A stretch of DNA of 64,000 nt. Source: HGM12587 sp964602445. GTDB lineage: Bacteria > Bacillota > Clostridia > Lachnospirales > Lachnospiraceae. The stretch spans positions 7,517-71,516 of the forward strand of contig CAZRQV010000007.1 in assembly GCA_964602445.1 (NCBI GenBank), read 5' to 3'. This document shows positions 18,342-28,725 of the stretch, piece after piece. A program made the position numbers and the translations under genes. The notes under the pieces are model-generated. The model was not told the DNA's origin. It saw nothing but the letters and a program-made list of their open reading frames with translations, and made no database searches. Each line of letters opens with the position of its first letter. The first letter of the stretch is position 1.

Positions 18342-18438
18342 AAAATCCCGTAGGAATCAGATCATGAAGATCCGCTCCCCAAGCAAGAGGAAAATCGAGC
18401 TTGGGGAACGGCATCATGAAAAATCCTGCGGGATTTTT
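18342..18438 (+). terminator. Long terminator hairpin after the GH101 gene
   Basis: Outer stem of 14 bp with one G-U pair, AAAATCCCGTAGGA (18342-18355) / TCCTGCGGGATTTT (18424-18437), then T. An inner perfect 9-bp stem TCCCCAAGC (18376-18384) / GCTTGGGGA (18399-18407) extends it. The 433-nt space 18275-18707 otherwise holds only the upstream region of the sialidase gene. Confidence 0.85.
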
Positions 18439-18573
18439 GATTAGGACAAAAGAAAAAAACTGTGAATCCATATCAAACTTGCAAGGTGTGTTTGGTAAGT
18501 GGGATAGGAATAAGGAAAAATTACTGCAAGGATAGATTCTCTTGCGTTATTACTAGAAAACACCCGGTTTAGT

Positions 18574-18594
18574 TGTGCAAAATGACGAAAAACA
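18574..18594 (+). promoter_or_regulatory. TGTGCAAAA-type motif upstream of the sialidase gene
   Basis: TGTGCAAAATGACGAAAAAC resembles the two copies before the GH101 gene (TGTGGCAAAATGTACAAAAA) with one deletion and a few changes. It lies 32 nt upstream of the proposed -35 box. Confidence 0.35.
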
Positions 18595-18625
18595 GGAAGG
18601 TTTACAGGAACATTGGACGCATGAT

Positions 18626-18654
18626 TTACAATGGTTCTGGAAATATGTTACAAT
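18626..18654 (+). promoter_or_regulatory. Candidate promoter of the GH33 sialidase gene
   Basis: TTACAA (18626-18631), 17-bp spacer, TACAAT (18649-18654) in the same ATGTTACAAT context as the GH101 promoter. Confidence 0.5.
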
Positions 18655-18707
18655 TCAGAAACATGGGAAACAGAGAATTTCCTGAAAATTTAAAGGGGGA
18701 CTAGAAA

Positions 18708-21700
18708 ATGAAGAAAAAAATTTTGAGTTTTCTGCTGGCATCGGTACTTGCATTTGGAAGTTTATCTTCCATGAGTTATGCGGCAAGCACCATCGAGTGG
18801 GGAATCAGACCGGAGGATGGCGTAACAGAAGAACAGCCATTTGCACCAGGAACCGGAGGTAGTTCGAATTTCCGTATTCCATGTCTGACGACATTAGACG
18901 ACGGAACATTGGTTGCTGCCTGTGATGCAAGATGGAATCATGGTTCCGATGCCTGTGGGCTGGATACGATCGTATCTTATTCCAAAGACAACGGAAAAAC
19001 ATGGAATTATACCTTTGCCAACTATCTGGGGGATAACGGCAATCAGTTCAGTTATAATTCTACCGCATTTATCGATCCTGCCATTGCGACCGATGGGGAA
19101 ACAGTCTATATGATCGCTGATTTATATCCAGCGGGAATTGCCATCAATACCACACCGGATACGCACAGACCGCTGGTAGGAAGCACCGGATTTAATGAGG
19201 AGGATCAGCTGATCCTTGCCAAAGCAACGGCATCCGTGAATGGTCTGTCTGCTTCTTCCAGCCGTATCAGCCAGAAATTTGATTATCATCTGGAAAAAAT
19301 CGAAGATGCAGAAGATGATGATGAAGCATATTATCTTCTGGTCGATCAGAACGGCGATGAAGTAGAAGGATATACCATTGATGCGTATTTTAACATCAAA
19401 GGAAATGGAGTGAATACCAACCTCTTTGTAGGAGATTCTCCATATTATCCTTGGCCGGCAGATTATCTTTATATGACCAAATCTTCCGATGGAGGAAAAA
19501 CATGGTCTGTTCCGACTTTGTTAAATCTGAAAAAAGCATCAGAGCAGACATTATTAGTCGGACCGGGACGCGGAATCTGTACTTCTTCCGGAAGAATCTT
19601 ATTTACCTGTTATGAATTTACCAGCGGCGATAAGAACAGTGCCTGCATTTACAGTGATGACGGCGGCGAAACATGGCACCGCAGTGAATCCGTTTCCGGA
19701 TGGAGTTCTGAAGCGGTTGTTACAGAAGCAGATGGAAAACTGTATATGTTTACCCGTCATGGAAACTGTTACTATGTATCCGATGATGATGGAAACACAT
19801 GGTCTTCTCCGGTATCCGTACCGAAGCCGTATAACAGCAACTGTCAGCTGACTGCAACGACCTATTCCAAAAAGATCGATGGAAAGACTGCGATCCTCTT
19901 TGCAGTGCCGTCCAATACCAGCAGCAGATCTGCAGGGAAAATCTATGTAGGTCTGGTACAGAACAACGGAACACTGGATTGGGCTTATGAATACAGCATC
20001 AACGGAGCTGGAAATTATGCATATTCCTGTATTACAGAACAGAGTGACGGAAGTATCGGTCTCTTATATGAAAGTGCGGGAACACAGATTACTTATACAA
20101 ATCTTGCGATTGAAGACATTGTAAAAGGTGCTGCCGTAGGAAATCTCTGGCTGACAGACAATTCTGGTATTGTGTCAGAAGTGGAAGCAAAACCAGCAGC
20201 AGAAGCAGTTTATACTGTAAATGGTGCAAAAAAAGCAATCAAAGCGGTATCTGCCGATGAAAGCATCGTTACGGTATCTGTCAAAGGAGATCAGCTGACC
20301 TTAAAAACAGGTTCTGAGATTCAGGGACTGGCAGAAACAACGGTAACGATCACTTCCGGAAACGAAGAGATTCAGATTCCGGTCTATGTCACAGCAGCAG
20401 AAAAATATGAACGTGTACAGATGAGCATGGGACAGACCAGAACCTATAAAGATACTACCGGTTATTATGTAAATGCGGATCTTTCTTCTTTAGATGAAAA
20501 TGTTGCAAAAGTGACCTTAACCGGAGAAGCTGCCAATACTGTACAGGGATTTCAGGTTCAGCTTGCAACTTCTGCCGCAAACTATAACGGAGAATATGTA
20601 AGTGTGGATGACTGTCAGTATACATTTACAGAAAAAACAGAAGGACAGTTTACGGTTTCTGCGGAAGCGGAAGACGGAACCATGGTTTATCTGAATCTTG
20701 GAACTTCCGGTCAGACACCAAACCAGAAAACAGCAGCCAATATCACAGTGCTGGAAGGAAGTGCAGAACATACTTTTAAATTAAAAGATGTCAGCTTTTC
20801 CGGTGGAACTCACCTTCATTTCTATTATAATAACGCATCCAAGCTGCACTTTGACAGATGCGGAACTTCCTGTGGTGCAGGAGATGAAATCCTGCTTTAC
20901 ACCAAATCAGCATCTGCACCGGCAGATTCGCCGATCACAGGATATGCACAGGTGACCAGTCTGGCAGAAGTGAAAGACGGTGAAAGTTATCTGATCGTAG
21001 GACGTGCAGAAGACGGAAGTCTGTATGTAATGCATCCGGCATACGATGCTTCTGCTTATGAATATGCAGCAAAAGTCGTAGATCAGGGTCAGATTGAAGC
21101 GCCAACAGACGGTGTGACAGAAATTCGTATCGAAGCAGTGGGTGAAGGCACCACATCGGCAGTGATCGGTGAAACGACTTATTTCATCAAAGTACAGAAT
21201 GAAGTGAAAGAAGTCCGACTGGAAGTAGGGGAAAGCCTGATTCTTGCCGGCGAAATCAATGCGATGGATGCAGGACAGAAGATTCTTTCCGTGGAAGCCA
21301 ATACAGACGCTGCTCCATATCGTGCAGTAGAAGCGATCCAGTCAGGAAAAAACTATCTGATCGGAAGCACCACTCATATAGTGGCCAATGAAAAGATCAA
21401 TGTATCCGGAGACCCAAGCGGTCTTGCCATGAAAGCAGCCAAATTCGATAAAGAAACTTATACAGAGTACCTCTGGACAGTGACTGCAGTCAATGGCGGA
21501 TATACCATTGAAGATGTCAACGGAGATTATCTGAACTTTGTAAATAAATCAGGAAATCAGTGCGACGTGACGGTTGGAACAGAAGCACAGACTGTGAAGA
21601 TTGTAAACAGCCAGAAGGGCGGATTTGCCATCACAGACGGAACTTATTACTTTAACAATTTCCGTGGTGACAGTGACAACGTTGCCGGCTGGGCAGGAGA

Positions 21701-22733
21701 TGATAATGCGTGGTACTTCTATCAGTCCGTAGGATATAAAGTAACTGCAAAAGCAAAAGGAACGACAGTGATTACTGTGGACGGCGTAAATTACTGCATT
21801 ACCGTTGGTTCCGATGCAGCAGTAAAAGAAGGGGTAGAAAGACTTTCCGGCAAATCAAGATATGAAACAGGATTTGCAGTGGCAGAGGAATTAAAAGCAG
21901 TTCTCGGAGTAGATAAATTCGAATCAGCCATCATCGCAACAGGAACAAATTCCGCAGATGCTCTTTCCGGAAGCTATCTTGCTTCTGTGAAAAATGCACC
22001 GATTCTTTTGACGAATGGAAAAGCAGACAATGTAGCAGCATTACATGCCTATATCAAAGAAAATGTAAAAGCAGGTGCAAAAGTGTATGTTCTTGGTGGA
22101 ACAGGTGCAGTTTCAGCAGCGGCAGCAGACGTGAAAGGATATGATGTAGTAAGACTTTCCGGTTCCAGCAGATATGAAACCAACCTTGCAATCCTGAAAG
22201 AAGCAGGTGCAGCCGGGGATGATCTTCTCGTAGCAACCGGAAAAGACTTTGCAGACAGCTTATCTGCATCTGCAGCAGCAAGACCGATCCTTCTTGTAAA
22301 ACCAGGTACTGCTCTGAATGCGGAACAGAAAGCACTGGCAGCAAACTTCAAGAACATTTATGTGATCGGCGGAACAGGTGCAGTTTCAGCATCTGTAGAA
22401 AATGAACTGAAAGCATTCGGTGAAGTTACAAGATTATCCGGCGCAGGCAGATATGAAACTTCAATTGCAGTAGCAGAAACCTTCTTTGCAGATCCTGAAA
22501 TGGCAGTACTTGCGTATGGTAAGAACTTCCCGGATGGATTATGCGGCGGACCTTTGGCAGCAGCATTAAATGCACCGTTGGTATTAACAAAAGACGGCGG
22601 TGAAGCCACAGCAGCAGCGTATGTAAAAGCAAATGAAATCAGTGCCGGTTACGTACTGGGCGGTCAGGGAGTTCTTTCTGATCAGACCGTAGTCAATGTA
22701 TTCGGACTGAAGAGTGCAGCTGAGATTAAATAA
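18708..22733 (+). CDS. Wall-anchored GH33 sialidase with CWB2 repeats
   Basis: A 1341-aa secreted exo-sialidase that removes terminal sialic acid from host glycans. Signal peptide about 1-26. The catalytic propeller has FRIP at 55-58 (arginine of the triad) and four Asp-boxes: SKDNGKTW (92-99), SSDGGKTW (about 259), SDDGGETW (about 316) and SDDDGNTW (about 358). About 160 residues separate boxes 1 and 2, fitting the inserted beta domain seen in several secreted sialidases. After the propeller come Ig-like beta domains interrupted by inserted modules (about 490-1035), then three CWB2 repeats (1043-1341). Hydrolytic or intramolecular-trans activity cannot be decided by eye. The MalY and GH20 genes follow closely and may be co-transcribed. 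Confidence 0.9.
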   Translation: MKKKILSFLLASVLAFGSLSSMSYAASTIEWGIRPEDGVTEEQPFAPGTGGSSNFRIPCLTTLDDGTLVAACDARWNHGSDACGLDTIVSYSKDNGKTWNYTFANYLGDNGNQFSYNSTAFIDPAIATDGETVYMIADLYPAGIAINTTPDTHRPLVGSTGFNEEDQLILAKATASVNGLSASSSRISQKFDYHLEKIEDAEDDDEAYYLLVDQNGDEVEGYTIDAYFNIKGNGVNTNLFVGDSPYYPWPADYLYMTKSSDGGKTWSVPTLLNLKKASEQTLLVGPGRGICTSSGRILFTCYEFTSGDKNSACIYSDDGGETWHRSESVSGWSSEAVVTEADGKLYMFTRHGNCYYVSDDDGNTWSSPVSVPKPYNSNCQLTATTYSKKIDGKTAILFAVPSNTSSRSAGKIYVGLVQNNGTLDWAYEYSINGAGNYAYSCITEQSDGSIGLLYESAGTQITYTNLAIEDIVKGAAVGNLWLTDNSGIVSEVEAKPAAEAVYTVNGAKKAIKAVSADESIVTVSVKGDQLTLKTGSEIQGLAETTVTITSGNEEIQIPVYVTAAEKYERVQMSMGQTRTYKDTTGYYVNADLSSLDENVAKVTLTGEAANTVQGFQVQLATSAANYNGEYVSVDDCQYTFTEKTEGQFTVSAEAEDGTMVYLNLGTSGQTPNQKTAANITVLEGSAEHTFKLKDVSFSGGTHLHFYYNNASKLHFDRCGTSCGAGDEILLYTKSASAPADSPITGYAQVTSLAEVKDGESYLIVGRAEDGSLYVMHPAYDASAYEYAAKVVDQGQIEAPTDGVTEIRIEAVGEGTTSAVIGETTYFIKVQNEVKEVRLEVGESLILAGEINAMDAGQKILSVEANTDAAPYRAVEAIQSGKNYLIGSTTHIVANEKINVSGDPSGLAMKAAKFDKETYTEYLWTVTAVNGGYTIEDVNGDYLNFVNKSGNQCDVTVGTEAQTVKIVNSQKGGFAITDGTYYFNNFRGDSDNVAGWAGDDNAWYFYQSVGYKVTAKAKGTTVITVDGVNYCITVGSDAAVKEGVERLSGKSRYETGFAVAEELKAVLGVDKFESAIIATGTNSADALSGSYLASVKNAPILLTNGKADNVAALHAYIKENVKAGAKVYVLGGTGAVSAAAADVKGYDVVRLSGSSRYETNLAILKEAGAAGDDLLVATGKDFADSLSASAAARPILLVKPGTALNAEQKALAANFKNIYVIGGTGAVSASVENELKAFGEVTRLSGAGRYETSIAVAETFFADPEMAVLAYGKNFPDGLCGGPLAAALNAPLVLTKDGGEATAAAYVKANEISAGYVLGGQGVLSDQTVVNVFGLKSAAEIK
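21834..22730 (+). repeat. Triple CWB2 module of the sialidase
   Basis: Three CWB2 repeats opening RLSGKSRYET, RLSGSSRYET and RLSGAGRYET. Several stretches, for instance around GCAGATGCTCTTTCCGGAAG, are identical in DNA to the GH101 module, pointing to recent duplication or gene conversion. Confidence 0.9.
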
Positions 22734-22796
22734 AAACAGGCCTTAAGATTGCCTGAAATGAAACAGGAAAATAAGGAATGAATGGAGAATCAAGAG

Positions 22797-24020
22797 ATGA
22801 AGTATGATTTTGAAACGATCATCGACCGCAGTGGGAAAGATGCCCTGGCAGTAGATGTTCCGGAAAAAGAACGGGCAGAAAAGAACGGATATTTCGGTGT
22901 GCCGTTACAGGAAGGACTGGATGCAATCCCGATGTGGGTGGCAGATATGAATTTTGCGGCACCTCCCATCATTCCTGAAACCATTAAGAAACGGCTGGAT
23001 CATCCGGTATACGGATATTTTTCTCCACGAGAAGAATATTTTCAGGCAATCATACAATGGCAAAAAGAAAGAAATCATGCGGATACACTGACAAAAGAAT
23101 GCATCGGTTATGAAAATGGTGTATTGGGTGGTGTAGTCAGTGCGGCCAATGTCCTTTGTTCTAAAGGGGATAAGATTCTGGTACATTCTCCTACGTATGT
23201 AGGATTTACCGGAGCCTTGGGAAATGCAGGATATGAACTGGTTCACAGTCCGCTGTATCAGGACGAAGATCAGGTTTGGCGCATGGATTTTGAAGATATG
23301 GAACAAAAAATCACAGAGCAGAAGATCCATACGGCGATTTTATGCAGTCCTCACAATCCTACGGGCAGAGCCTGGGAACGGTGGGAACTGGAAAAAGCGA
23401 TGGAACTCTTTCGAAAATATGATGTTTATGTGATTTCCGATGAAATCTGGTCGGATCTTTATTTAGAAGAATATCATCATATTCCGACTCAGTCTGTGTC
23501 AGAAGATGCAAAAATGCGTACCATTGCATTTTATGCACCGTCAAAGACCTTTAATCTGGCCGGACTGATCGGAAGCTATCATATTGTCTATAATGGCTGG
23601 CTGCGTGACAGACTTCGAAAAGAATCTTCTTTAAGTCATTACAACAGCATGAACCTGTTGTCTATGTATGCACTTTTGGGGGCATATACGGAAGAGGGAC
23701 AGGAATGGCTGGAACAGTTAAAGCAGGTTTTGACGAAGAATGCGGTGTATGCCTGTGATTTTATAGAAAAACACTGGAAAGGGGTCAAAGTTTCCAGACC
23801 TCAGGCAACCTACATGCTGTTTTTGGATTGTGAAGACTGGTGCCGGGAACAGGGGCTCAGTATGGACGAAATTCAGAGAGCCGGTTTGGAAGCCGGGGTA
23901 CTTTGGCAGGATGGACGTGCATTTCATGGAGAATATGCGATCCGCATGAATCTGGCACTGCCGTTTAGCAGAGTGAAGGAGGCGTTTGACCGTCTGGATC
24001 GGTATGTTTTTGGAAAATAG
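22797..24020 (+). CDS. PLP-dependent C-S lyase / aminotransferase, MalY/PatB family
   Basis: A 407-aa fold-type I PLP enzyme. Family features: N-terminus KYDFETIIDRSG, AIPMWVADMNF, CSPHNPTGR, VISDEIWSDL (Asp that pairs with the PLP pyridine) and the Schiff-base lysine in APSKTFNLAG, with the C-terminal Arg in IRMNLALP. Relatives act as cystathionine beta-lyases releasing homocysteine or H2S, or have moonlighting regulatory roles. ATG 22797 is preceded by GGAGA at 8 nt and matches the family start; ATG 22782, five codons upstream, is also possible. It stands between two secreted glycosidase genes, with 18 nt to the GH20 gene, although it is cytosolic and has no obvious glycan role. Confidence 0.87.
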   Translation: MKYDFETIIDRSGKDALAVDVPEKERAEKNGYFGVPLQEGLDAIPMWVADMNFAAPPIIPETIKKRLDHPVYGYFSPREEYFQAIIQWQKERNHADTLTKECIGYENGVLGGVVSAANVLCSKGDKILVHSPTYVGFTGALGNAGYELVHSPLYQDEDQVWRMDFEDMEQKITEQKIHTAILCSPHNPTGRAWERWELEKAMELFRKYDVYVISDEIWSDLYLEEYHHIPTQSVSEDAKMRTIAFYAPSKTFNLAGLIGSYHIVYNGWLRDRLRKESSLSHYNSMNLLSMYALLGAYTEEGQEWLEQLKQVLTKNAVYACDFIEKHWKGVKVSRPQATYMLFLDCEDWCREQGLSMDEIQRAGLEAGVLWQDGRAFHGEYAIRMNLALPFSRVKEAFDRLDRYVFGK

Positions 24021-24038
24021 AGAAAGAAGGAAAGGTAT

Positions 24039-27000
24039 ATGAGAAACAGAAAAAAGATCATCAGTCTTTTGCTGGCACTGACCATGTCTGCAGGATCCCT
24101 GGGATATCTTCCGGTCAATGCGGCAGAAGAAAAGAATCTGGCGTTAAACCGTCCGACGGAAGCATCTTCGACTGCCAATGGCAAAGGACCGGAACTGGCA
24201 GTAGATGGGGTTACAGACCAGTCCCAGCAGTGGAATTCCGAGGATATGAAAAACGGTCAGATTGCAGATGATGCAGAACAGAAACCGCAGTGGCTGCAGG
24301 TGGATCTGGGAGTCAGCGGATCAAAGATCAGTCAGATTAAATTATGGTACAACATGAAAGTATGGCCGATGGTCTATCGGATTGAAACGACAGATACACC
24401 GGAAAATACGGAATCATGGACAACCGTAGTATCGGTATCCCGTGGTTCCAACAACGGATTTGTACAAAACGGTGACGGACAGGATATTGCAGACAATGCA
24501 GCAAATACAGATACGATTACACTGACATCTTCACCGAAACTGGAAAAAACAGAACTGGGACGTTATGTACGTATTTATATCGAAAAAGTAAATGCCCAGG
24601 CACCGGGAAATAATGTGAACTTACGAGAAATCCAGATTTTTGGTACCAATGAGTATGAACCGGATTATACGATTACCGGAAGTTCTCTGGAAAATGTAGT
24701 ATCTAATGACGGAACTTACAGTGAGTGGAATATCGGCGAAAGAGATGTAGTACTGCTGGTAGAAGATCAGGCAGGAACTCAGAGCAATGAAACGGTAACG
24801 GTACCGGATCACAGCGAAAACTATCCGTCCGAATGGTTCCCGGCAGTAACCGAAGCAAATGAAAAGCCGGAAGTGATTCCAACCATTCAGGAATGGTATG
24901 GTTATAACGGAGATTTTACGTTAACGGAAGATTCTAAGATTATCATTCATGATGCTGCAGGTATAAATCTGGCAAAAGTTGCCCAGAATCTGCAGAAAGA
25001 TTTAGAAGAGATCACAGGCATCAAACCGGAGATTAAAAAAGGAACTGCACCGGAAAGTGCCCATGATATTTATATGGAATCGTTAAAAGATGCTGAAAAA
25101 TATGACCTTGGCGAAGAAGGTTATCTGATGGTAACCAATGATCAGGGAATTCATATTTATGCACCGACGTATACTGGCTGTACTTACGGAACAGTTACCG
25201 TAGAACAGATCTTGTGGCTGGACGATAACCATACCAATGTACCAAAGGGAATCATGCGAGATTATCCGGCGTATGAAGTGCGTGGAATTAAACTGGATAT
25301 TGCACGTACACCGTATCGTTATGAACAGCTTCAGGATTATGCGAAGATCATGCGTTGGTATAAGATGAATGAATATGATCTTCATATCAATGATAATGAC
25401 AATGCCAATATCAACGGTGCTACTTATGAAAGTCATGCAGGTTTCCATCGTCTGGAAAGTGAAACGTTCCCAAGTCTGATCTCTGAAACAAAGCATGTCG
25501 GTGTGCCGTCAGAAAATATCAATGAAGAATATTATAATGAGAATGAAGACTATCAGGGAAATCCGGCTTATACAAAAGAACAGTGGAGATCACTGGCAGA
25601 GCTGGCGGAAGAGTATGGAATGTATCTGCTGACCGAGATCGATCTTCCGGGACATTCCCTGCTTTACAATAAATATGCGAAAGAAAATCCGGATCAGATC
25701 GACTGGCTGGAAGGCGGAACCGGATATTCGAAAAACAACATCGGCAATTCTGCAGGATTGGAACTGCTGGATCTGACCGGTGTGAACAAAGATCGTGCAC
25801 TTCGATTTGCAAAAACACTTTGGGATGAATATACCAGTGGGGAAGAACCAACTATTTATGGTGACATCGTACATATCGGTGCTGACGAATACTGGGTACA
25901 TGATACAGAAACCAACAATGCATTTGCTGTATTTGCAGATGAAATGAGAAAAGTTATTCAGGGCAATTTAGGAGAAGAGACGAAAGTTCGTATGTGGGGT
26001 GCAGGAACCCAGAGCTTTTCTACTGCAAGCAAAGTCCTTGGAATGACCAGTGAAGAACTGGCAGAAAATTATCAGCTGGATATTTGGTATCCGGGATATG
26101 ACAACCCAAAACTTCGCGCATCTGAAGGATATGAAATCATAAACTGCCGTGACTGCTATCTGTATGGTAATCCGGGACGTTCTTTCCGTGATGTGCCGAA
26201 TGCAGAATATTTATTTAATTCATGGAATCCAACCATGTTTGGCGGCGGAAATGATCCGATGATGGGAGAACCGAATCTTCTGGGGGCGAAAGCAGTCATC
26301 TGGGGTGACCAGAGTCAGGAAGGTATGACAGAACGTGACGTTCATCAGAGAGTTCTGCAGGCAATCGCTATCGTCAGTGAAAAAACATGGAATGGAACCG
26401 ACGAAGATGATACATTTGCAGAATGGGAGATCAGAAAATCCCATCTGGCAGAAGGACCTGGAACACAGATTGCAATGACGGTAGAAAGTGAAAGCTCTCT
26501 GGTGCTGGATTATGATTTCTCCAATATTTCCAGTGACGGAAAGACAATCTATGATGCCAGCGGAAACGGCTATGATGCAGCAGTAACAGGCGGCAACGCA
26601 GAAGATGGCTGGATGAGCTTTGACGGAGATACACTGATCAAAACTCCGTTAAAAACACTTTCTTATCCATATACGGTTTCCTTTGATCTGAAACTGTCCA
26701 AAGAAGACGGTACTGCCAATACAAAAGAATCTTCTTTATTCTCCGGCTATGACGGAAGAATCCAGGTAGCAGGATATCAGGGAAAACTGAGTGCGGATGT
26801 AAACTATTTTACACGTAACTTTAATTATGCAGTTCCGACCGATGGTACAGAAAGAGAAATCACACTGGTAGGAACACTTCACGGAACCAAACTGTATGTT
26901 AACGGAAAACTGGTAACCTTCCTTTCACAGAAAAATGATGCAGACGGACTGCAGGGAAATGTAACTTCCATGTATTCTTCTGTTCTGCTTCCATTAGAAA

Positions 27001-28718
27001 AGATCGGACAGGATTTTAATGGTCAGATGGCAAATCTGAAAGTTTATAACAAAGCGCTTTCTGCAGAGGAAGTTGCAGCAGTGTACGAAGGTACCGATGA
27101 CGGAAAAGTCAATGTGGCACAGAATACCTATGCAGGAAGTGATTCCTATAAAGCGGGAGATGCTTTTGATGATGCAGAACAGCGCACCAGAACTTCTATG
27201 AAAGTGATCGATGGTGATGGATTTGAAGTTCAGGCAAATGCATCTGCACAGCCAAATACAGCAACTTCTGACATCTACTCTTACTGGAAGGGAGATCATG
27301 CAGACAGTGCAGTGACGGTAGATCTGGGTACAGAACGTCAGATTTCTGAAATCGGAATTCAGTGGAGAAACGGCGGAAAAGGAAAGGATCTGAAGATCCT
27401 GACTTCTCTGGACGGTGAAAACTGGACAGTTTCTAAAAATATTACAGGAAATACGGATTTCTTCCAGACCATTTCATTTGCGGTTCCGGTTACAACCCGT
27501 TATATCAAAGTACAGGGAGTGAGCAGTAATGCAGCCAGCGGTATCTATATGATTCAGGAACTGATGGTTTACGAAGCTGTAGATAAATCAGCACTGAGCA
27601 CTGCAGTTGCAGCAGCAGATGCGATCATTGAAAAAGAAAAGATCGGATTTGAAAGCAAAAAAACAGCGGAACAGCAGTTGTTCGAAGCATTTGTATATGC
27701 AAAAGCAGTAGAATCCAGCCCTCTGGCGACGATTCAGGAAACAGAAACAGCGAAGGCGGAACTGGAAGCAGCAACAGATGCATGGAATGCTCAGGAAAAA
27801 GAACCGGAAGTTGTCAGACTTTCCGGAGCATCCAGATATGAAACCGGAATCAAAGCAGCAGAACAGTTAAAAGAAGTGCTTGGAGTAGAACAGTTCGAAA
27901 CAGCTGTGATCGCTACAGGAAAAAATGCAGCAGATGCACTTTCCGGAAGCTATCTGGCAACCGTGAAAAAAGCACCGATCCTGCTGACAAACGGTAAAGA
28001 AGAGAATGTGCAGACACTTCACGAATTTATCAAAGCCAACGTGAAAAAAGGTGCAACACTGTATATCCTGGGCGGCGAAAATGCAGTTCCGGCATCGGTA
28101 GCTTCCATCGAAAAAGACGGATACCGCGTATGCAGACTTTCCGGAGCATCCAGATATGAAACAAACCTTGCAATCCTTAAGGAAGCAGGTCTGGAAGGAC
28201 AGAAAGATCTTCTCGTAGCAACCGGAAAAGACTTTGCTGACAGCTTATCTGCATCTGCAGTGGCAAAACCGATCCTTCTTGTAAAACCGAAAACATCCCT
28301 GACAGCAGAACAGAAAAAAGTTGCTTCAGGGTTCCGGAACATTTATGTGGTTGGCGGAACAGGTGCTGTTTCCACATCCGTAGAGCAGGAATTAAAAGAA
28401 TTTGGTACTGTAAAACGATTATCAGGTGCCGGAAGATATGAAACTTCTGTTGCAGTCGCAGAGGAATTCTTCCAATCACCGGATCAGATGATCATTGCTT
28501 ACGGAAAGAATTTCCCGGATGGCTTATGCGGCGGTCCTCTGGCAGCAGCATTGAAGGCACCTCTGATCCTGACCAAAGATGGAAATGAGAAAACAGCATC
28601 TGCGTATGCAGAAAAATATGAGATCACGTCAGGTTATGTTCTGGGCGGAACAGGCGTATTAAAAGACGAAACGGTGAAAACGATCTTTCGGCTGGAAAAG
28701 AATATCATTAATAAATAA
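24039..28718 (+). CDS. Wall-anchored GH20 beta-N-acetylhexosaminidase or lacto-N-biosidase with CWB2 repeats
   Basis: A 1559-aa secreted enzyme. Signal peptide about 1-30; discoidin (F5/8 C) module about 35-205; GH20 N-terminal domain about 285-410; GH20 barrel about 415-780, starting VRGIKLDIARTPYRYEQL and containing the catalytic pair in HIGADEYW (D616, E617), with LTEIDLPGHSL before it. Then come a laminin-G-like domain (about 815-1010), a second discoidin module (about 1030-1180), a FIVAR-like helical segment and three CWB2 repeats (1258-1559). It would remove terminal GlcNAc/GalNAc or lacto-N-biose from mucin and milk-type glycans; subfamily choice needs alignment. It is probably the last gene of a transcript with the MalY gene, closed by the terminator at 28726. 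Confidence 0.9.
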   Translation: MRNRKKIISLLLALTMSAGSLGYLPVNAAEEKNLALNRPTEASSTANGKGPELAVDGVTDQSQQWNSEDMKNGQIADDAEQKPQWLQVDLGVSGSKISQIKLWYNMKVWPMVYRIETTDTPENTESWTTVVSVSRGSNNGFVQNGDGQDIADNAANTDTITLTSSPKLEKTELGRYVRIYIEKVNAQAPGNNVNLREIQIFGTNEYEPDYTITGSSLENVVSNDGTYSEWNIGERDVVLLVEDQAGTQSNETVTVPDHSENYPSEWFPAVTEANEKPEVIPTIQEWYGYNGDFTLTEDSKIIIHDAAGINLAKVAQNLQKDLEEITGIKPEIKKGTAPESAHDIYMESLKDAEKYDLGEEGYLMVTNDQGIHIYAPTYTGCTYGTVTVEQILWLDDNHTNVPKGIMRDYPAYEVRGIKLDIARTPYRYEQLQDYAKIMRWYKMNEYDLHINDNDNANINGATYESHAGFHRLESETFPSLISETKHVGVPSENINEEYYNENEDYQGNPAYTKEQWRSLAELAEEYGMYLLTEIDLPGHSLLYNKYAKENPDQIDWLEGGTGYSKNNIGNSAGLELLDLTGVNKDRALRFAKTLWDEYTSGEEPTIYGDIVHIGADEYWVHDTETNNAFAVFADEMRKVIQGNLGEETKVRMWGAGTQSFSTASKVLGMTSEELAENYQLDIWYPGYDNPKLRASEGYEIINCRDCYLYGNPGRSFRDVPNAEYLFNSWNPTMFGGGNDPMMGEPNLLGAKAVIWGDQSQEGMTERDVHQRVLQAIAIVSEKTWNGTDEDDTFAEWEIRKSHLAEGPGTQIAMTVESESSLVLDYDFSNISSDGKTIYDASGNGYDAAVTGGNAEDGWMSFDGDTLIKTPLKTLSYPYTVSFDLKLSKEDGTANTKESSLFSGYDGRIQVAGYQGKLSADVNYFTRNFNYAVPTDGTEREITLVGTLHGTKLYVNGKLVTFLSQKNDADGLQGNVTSMYSSVLLPLEKIGQDFNGQMANLKVYNKALSAEEVAAVYEGTDDGKVNVAQNTYAGSDSYKAGDAFDDAEQRTRTSMKVIDGDGFEVQANASAQPNTATSDIYSYWKGDHADSAVTVDLGTERQISEIGIQWRNGGKGKDLKILTSLDGENWTVSKNITGNTDFFQTISFAVPVTTRYIKVQGVSSNAASGIYMIQELMVYEAVDKSALSTAVAAADAIIEKEKIGFESKKTAEQQLFEAFVYAKAVESSPLATIQETETAKAELEAATDAWNAQEKEPEVVRLSGASRYETGIKAAEQLKEVLGVEQFETAVIATGKNAADALSGSYLATVKKAPILLTNGKEENVQTLHEFIKANVKKGATLYILGGENAVPASVASIEKDGYRVCRLSGASRYETNLAILKEAGLEGQKDLLVATGKDFADSLSASAVAKPILLVKPKTSLTAEQKKVASGFRNIYVVGGTGAVSTSVEQELKEFGTVKRLSGAGRYETSVAVAEEFFQSPDQMIIAYGKNFPDGLCGGPLAAALKAPLILTKDGNEKTASAYAEKYEITSGYVLGGTGVLKDETVKTIFRLEKNIINK
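27810..28715 (+). repeat. Triple CWB2 module of the GH20 protein
   Basis: Repeats open RLSGASRYET (twice) and RLSGAGRYET. Each contains the usual ATGK.AADALSG or ATGKDFADSLSA strand and an ILGG/VVGG.GAV strand. Same arrangement and length as in the other three glycosidases. Confidence 0.9.
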
Positions 28719-28725
28719 GTTTTGA

